44,029 bases of DNA from Clostridia bacterium (GTDB lineage: Bacteria > Bacillota > Clostridia > Oscillospirales > CAG-272). The position numbers were made by a program, and so were the translations under genes. The DNA is taken from positions 1 to 44,029 of the forward strand of contig JAGBCA010000011.1 of assembly GCA_017938205.1 (NCBI GenBank). The letters run 5' to 3'. Below the pieces are notes generated by a model. It saw nothing but the letters and a program-made list of their open reading frames with translations. It did not search any database and was not told the DNA's origin. Below, in pieces: positions 41,046 to 44,029 of this stretch; the stretch's first letter is position 1, and each line of letters begins with the position of its first letter.

Positions 41046-41708
41046 TCATCCTTCAAACAGAAGCGCTTCAAGCTCCTTTACGCTTCCGAGATAGAAATCA
41101 CAGTGGCGGCGCATAAAAGAGGAGATCCTCTCAATGTCGTGCGCCCAGCCTGCGGCGGCGAAGGGCACGCCTGCGGCGCGCGCCATATCGAAGCCCGGCT
41201 TCAGATCGTCCACCATCAGGATCTCATCGGGCGAAAGGTGATACCGCTCCATCAGATCAAGAAGAGGATAGGGCTCGGGCTTGCGTTTTTCCTTCGGCAG
41301 CTCCCAGCCGTAGATAATGCTCGGCTGCGGCAGGCCGTTTGCCTTATAATCACGCTCAATATAATAGGAGAGCGAATGCGAGGCAACGGCGATGATGCCC
41401 CCCTCCGAAAGGAAGCGCTCGAGGATCTCTTTCATTCCCTCGTAGGCCTCGGGGATATGATTTTTCACAAAATCCCGCCAATAGTATTCCTCTTCCTCCA
41501 TCTCCTTTTCCGAAAGCCCCACGTCCTTGGCAAAAAACTCAAGCACGCCGGGATCAAAGTTCTTCTCAAAGAAGGTGGGAAGATCGAATTTTCCGACGAG
41601 ATGCGGCTTGCGATCCGAAAGATACGCTTCGAAGCAGGGATAATGGATGGTGGCCGTGCTGTTGACGACCGTATCGTCATGGTCAAGGACCAGGCATTTA
41701 TACTTCAT
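41046..41708 (-). CDS. HAD-superfamily hydrolase
   Basis: 220 aa. Motif I is LDHDDTVVNST (Asp9 nucleophile, Asp11 acid/base). A helical cap domain (about 20-85) gives subfamily IA. Motif II lies in IAVASHSLSYYIE. Motif III has the lysine region GWELPKEKRKPEPYP. Motif IV is MVDDLKPGFDMARAAGVPFAAAGWA. It is probably a phosphatase of the phosphoglycolate/sugar-phosphate type; the substrate is unknown. The ATG overlaps the stop of the LRR gene by 4 bp, so the two are coupled. The AT-only inverted repeat AAATAAT/ATTATTT downstream is a weak terminator candidate. Confidence 0.92.
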   Translation of the reverse strand: MKYKCLVLDHDDTVVNSTATIHYPCFEAYLSDRKPHLVGKFDLPTFFEKNFDPGVLEFFAKDVGLSEKEMEEEEYYWRDFVKNHIPEAYEGMKEILERFLSEGGIIAVASHSLSYYIERDYKANGLPQPSIIYGWELPKEKRKPEPYPLLDLMERYHLSPDEILMVDDLKPGFDMARAAGVPFAAAGWAHDIERISSFMRRHCDFYLGSVKELEALLFEG

Positions 41709-42592
41709 TCTTTCACATCCAAAAAGTAGATTTTAGGGGTTATCATCGTTCCCGAAGAGGTCGGCACCGTCAGCGTTTTTCCGCCGAGAAGCATTTCCCA
41801 GCCCTCGGCATTGCCGCCGTAGGAGATCTCGCGCAGAGCATCACAGCCGTTAAAGACCTCGTTGTCCTCCAGCTCGCGCACCCCCTTCGGGAGCGCCAGG
41901 CGGCGAAGACTTTTGCAATCAGCAAATCCGTCCAGACCGATCTCAAGCAATGATACGGGCAGAATCAGCGTAACGAGCGACGAGCAACCGCGAAAGGCGC
42001 GGCGGCCGATGCGAACGAGCCTTGCGGGAAGATCGATGTCCGAAAGACTGCGGCAGCCCTCAAAAAGCGACTCCTCCACCGACTGCATATTGGCAGAGAG
42101 CTTGACGCTTTCGAGCGAAAAGCAGCTCTGGAACGCGTTGAACTCCACGCTCTCGCAGCTATCCGGGATCACGACCGTATGCAGGTTGAAGCAGAAGGAG
42201 AATGCGCCTGCGCCGATCGAGCGCAGACTCTCCGAAAGCTTCAGCGAGGAGAGCGAGGCGCATCCCTCGAAGCACCCCTCTCCGATATGCACAACGCTAT
42301 CGGGCAGGCGAACGCCCGTGAGCGACGAGCAGCCGCTGAACGCCTCGTCCCCGATCTCGGAGAGGCCGAAGGAGATCTGTAATTCAGAAAGTGACGTACA
42401 GCCCGCGAAGGCGGCCGCAGAGATGCGGCGCAACGACGAGGGGAGGATCACTTTTTTGATCTTTGTAAAATCGCGGAAGGCGTTTTCGGCAATCTCCTCC
42501 ACGCCCTCTTCGATCGAAAGCGTTTCGGGAATGCTCTCATTTTCATACTGCCCTGCGTAGATCACGGAGGACAGATCTTTGATTTCTTCCAT
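41705..42592 (-). CDS. BspA-like leucine-rich-repeat protein, cytoplasmic
   Basis: 295 aa from the ATG at 42592, which has AAGGATG about 8 bases upstream; an in-frame TTG at 42613 has no site. About ten LRR_5 repeats (IGDEAFSGCSSLTGVRLPDS is typical) run from residue 25 to 260. No signal peptide or membrane helix is seen, unlike the large LRR protein at 29779, so it would stay inside the cell unless exported in an unusual way. It lies 38 bases after valS and overlaps the HAD gene by 4 bp. A protein-binding role is inferred. Confidence 0.9.
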   Translation of the reverse strand: MEEIKDLSSVIYAGQYENESIPETLSIEEGVEEIAENAFRDFTKIKKVILPSSLRRISAAAFAGCTSLSELQISFGLSEIGDEAFSGCSSLTGVRLPDSVVHIGEGCFEGCASLSSLKLSESLRSIGAGAFSFCFNLHTVVIPDSCESVEFNAFQSCFSLESVKLSANMQSVEESLFEGCRSLSDIDLPARLVRIGRRAFRGCSSLVTLILPVSLLEIGLDGFADCKSLRRLALPKGVRELEDNEVFNGCDALREISYGGNAEGWEMLLGGKTLTVPTSSGTMITPKIYFLDVKE

Positions 42593-42630
42593 TGAATCAT
42601 CCTTGTTTTGCAAAGAATTGTTTGCAAAAA

Positions 42631-44029
42631 TTATTTAAGCTTTGCAATTGCGGCTGCCAAAGACTCACGCGTGGAGAGATATTTTTCAAGCTTCTTTCTC
42701 TCACCCTCGATAACGGCGGCAGGTGCTTTTGCAACGAAGCCCTCATTGGCAAGCTTCTTCTCAATGCGTTGGATCTCGCCCTCGTTCTTCTCGATCTCGG
42801 CGGTCAGGCGTGCCTTTTCCTTCTCAAAATCGATCACGTCTGCGAGCGGAATATAGAGGTTGCCCGCCTCGGTTGCGATCGAAACGGCATCCTCGCCGGC
42901 GTATGCATCGGTGAGGATCACCTCGGAAACGCCCGCAAGCTTTTCAAGGATCTTCGCGGTGCTCTTAAAGGTGCTCTCATGCTTGGTCACAACGAAGAGC
43001 TTTGCACGCTTGGAGGGCGGAACGTTCATTTCCGCGCGGCGGTTACGGATCGCGGTGATGGCCGTGATGATACGGTCAATATCCGCGCTTGCCTCTGCAA
43101 AGGAGGGGATCTCGTCTGCCTTCGGATATTCGGAGATCATGATGCTCTCGCCTGCATCCGGCAGGGCACCGTAGATCTCCTCGGTGATGAAGGGCATGAA
43201 GGGATGGAGAAGCTTAAGGATCGCGGTGAGCACGTAGCAGAGCACGCTCTTCGCGGTCTTTGCTCCCTCGCTTCCCTTCTCGAAGATACGGCTCTTCGCC
43301 ATCTCGATATACCAATCGCAGAAGGTATCCCAGGTGAAGTTATAGATCTCGCCAAGCGCAACGCCGAGCTCGTAGTTTTCCATATTCTCGGTGACGGTGG
43401 CAACGGTTTTCTGCAGTCTTGAAAGGATCCAGCGGTCCTCAATGGTGAGAAGTGCCTCATTCGGCAGAGCGGCGGTATCCTCCTCGTCAAGATTCATAAG
43501 AACGAAGCGGGATGCGTTCCAGAGCTTATTGGCAAAGTTTCTTGCCGCCTCGATCTTCTCATCCGAGAAGCGCATATCGTTGCCGGGGGCGTTACCCGTT
43601 GCAAGCGCAAAGCGCAAAGCATCTGCGCCGTACTGATCGATGATCTGCAACGGATCGATACCGTTGCCGAGGGATTTCGACATCTTTCTTCCCTTGGCAT
43701 CTCTTACGAGGCCGTGGATAAACACGGTGGAGAAGGGCTTTTTGCCCGTGTGCTCCAGCGCGGAGAAGATCATTCTTGCAACCCAGAAGAAAATAATGTC
43801 ATAGCCCGTTATGAGAACGTCCGTGGGATAATAACGCTTCATATCCTCGGTGTTATCCGGCCAGCCCATCGTGGAGAAGGGCCAAAGAGCGGACGAGAAC
43901 CAGGTATCCAGCACGTCCTCCTCCTGGCGCACCTTTGCACCGCACTTCGGGCAGGTATCGATATCGGTCTTGGAAACGGTCATTTCCCCGCAGGCATCGC
44001 AATAGAATGCGGGAATGCGGTGACCCCAC
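42631..44029 (-). CDS. valS: Valyl-tRNA synthetase, C-terminal part (cut by window)
   Basis: The reading frame runs off the window edge at 44029, so only the C-terminal 465 or so residues are present; the N-terminal half with the HIGH motif and most of the editing domain lies outside. Visible are WGHRIPAFYCDACGE with CPKCGAKV (zinc-binding region), VLDTWFSSALWPFSTMGWP, the class-I KMSKS motif (GRKMSKSLGNGIDPLQ), the anticodon-binding helical domain and the C-terminal coiled coil (FEKEKARLTAEIEKNEGEI to SLAAAIAKLK) typical of ValRS. It charges tRNA(Val). It heads the small LRR and HAD genes on the same strand. Confidence 0.97.
   Translation of the reverse strand, partial: WGHRIPAFYCDACGEMTVSKTDIDTCPKCGAKVRQEEDVLDTWFSSALWPFSTMGWPDNTEDMKRYYPTDVLITGYDIIFFWVARMIFSALEHTGKKPFSTVFIHGLVRDAKGRKMSKSLGNGIDPLQIIDQYGADALRFALATGNAPGNDMRFSDEKIEAARNFANKLWNASRFVLMNLDEEDTAALPNEALLTIEDRWILSRLQKTVATVTENMENYELGVALGEIYNFTWDTFCDWYIEMAKSRIFEKGSEGAKTAKSVLCYVLTAILKLLHPFMPFITEEIYGALPDAGESIMISEYPKADEIPSFAEASADIDRIITAITAIRNRRAEMNVPPSKRAKLFVVTKHESTFKSTAKILEKLAGVSEVILTDAYAGEDAVSIATEAGNLYIPLADVIDFEKEKARLTAEIEKNEGEIQRIEKKLANEGFVAKAPAAVIEGERKKLEKYLSTRESLAAAIAKLK

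Overview
The window looks like a chromosomal segment of an uncultured Clostridia-type Bacillota, probably a gut or rumen organism. The reasons are a PolC-type replicative polymerase, strong AGGAGG-like ribosome binding sites, near-consensus sigma-A promoters with 17-bp spacers, SLH and BspA-like surface proteins, an operon pyrH-frr-uppS-cdsA-dxr-rseP-ispG-polC in Firmicutes order, and moderate GC content. I cannot name the genus. No phage, plasmid, insertion sequence, CRISPR array, rRNA or tRNA gene is visible.

Layout. (1) 1-187 is a non-coding stretch rich in hairpins and ends in a plus-strand terminator. (2) 188-5731 is an AraC-controlled locus: two overlapping non-canonical Gfo/Idh/MocA proteins, one fused to a GNAT domain, a divergent AraC regulator, and a metallo-beta-lactamase-fold hydrolase. 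(3) 5808-8420 holds an SGNH esterase and a YfcE-type phosphoesterase on the minus strand, then three small overlapping genes of unknown function. (4) 8427-19254 is the essential isoprenoid, lipid, ribosome-recycling and replication operon. (5) 19417-26445 is a sugar locus built around a divergent promoter. On the minus side are an AraC regulator, a jellyroll protein and a DegT aminotransferase. On the plus side is a tight operon of PIG-L deacetylase, Gfo/Idh dehydrogenase, NagB-like protein and PfkB kinase. (6) 26517-27466 is an orphan AraC regulator. (7) 27555-32858 is a compact minus-strand operon: BspA-like LRR membrane protein, HPr-kinase-like ATPase, PqqD-like protein, YbaK-like deacylase and a probable PD-(D/E)XK/winged-helix protein. 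(8) 32995-34266 is a secreted SLH protein. (9) 34318-41010 holds a COG2509 flavoprotein, a GH4 glycosidase with a divergent AraC regulator, a KduD-like SDR, a structured 270-bp non-coding element, and a KduI fused to an N-terminal galactose-binding-like domain. (10) 41046-44029 is HAD hydrolase, small BspA-like LRR protein and the 3' part of valS.

How it fits together. The accessory genes describe intracellular handling of unusual sugars. Several AraC/cupin regulators sit beside enzymes that oxidise, deacetylate, transaminate, isomerise and phosphorylate sugars or sugar acids. No transporter or secreted polysaccharidase lies in the window, so substrates must be imported by systems encoded elsewhere. 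KduI and the KduD-like SDR point to pectin-derived or other unsaturated uronates. The PIG-L/Gfo-Idh/NagB-like/PfkB set, with DegT across the divergent promoter, is the best candidate for an undescribed pathway. It would act on an N-acetylated amino sugar or aminocyclitol. Its NagB-like member has lost a catalytic aspartate, so textbook GlcNAc catabolism is unlikely.

The second candidate is the LRR-HprK-like-PqqD-like operon. It carries two genes normally seen in peptide-modification clusters but has no modification enzyme and no precursor peptide nearby. Smaller points of interest are a probably leaderless AraC mRNA, a probable internal translation start that would make free KduI from the fusion gene, a promoter embedded in a terminator, and a G8 tract in the SLH gene.
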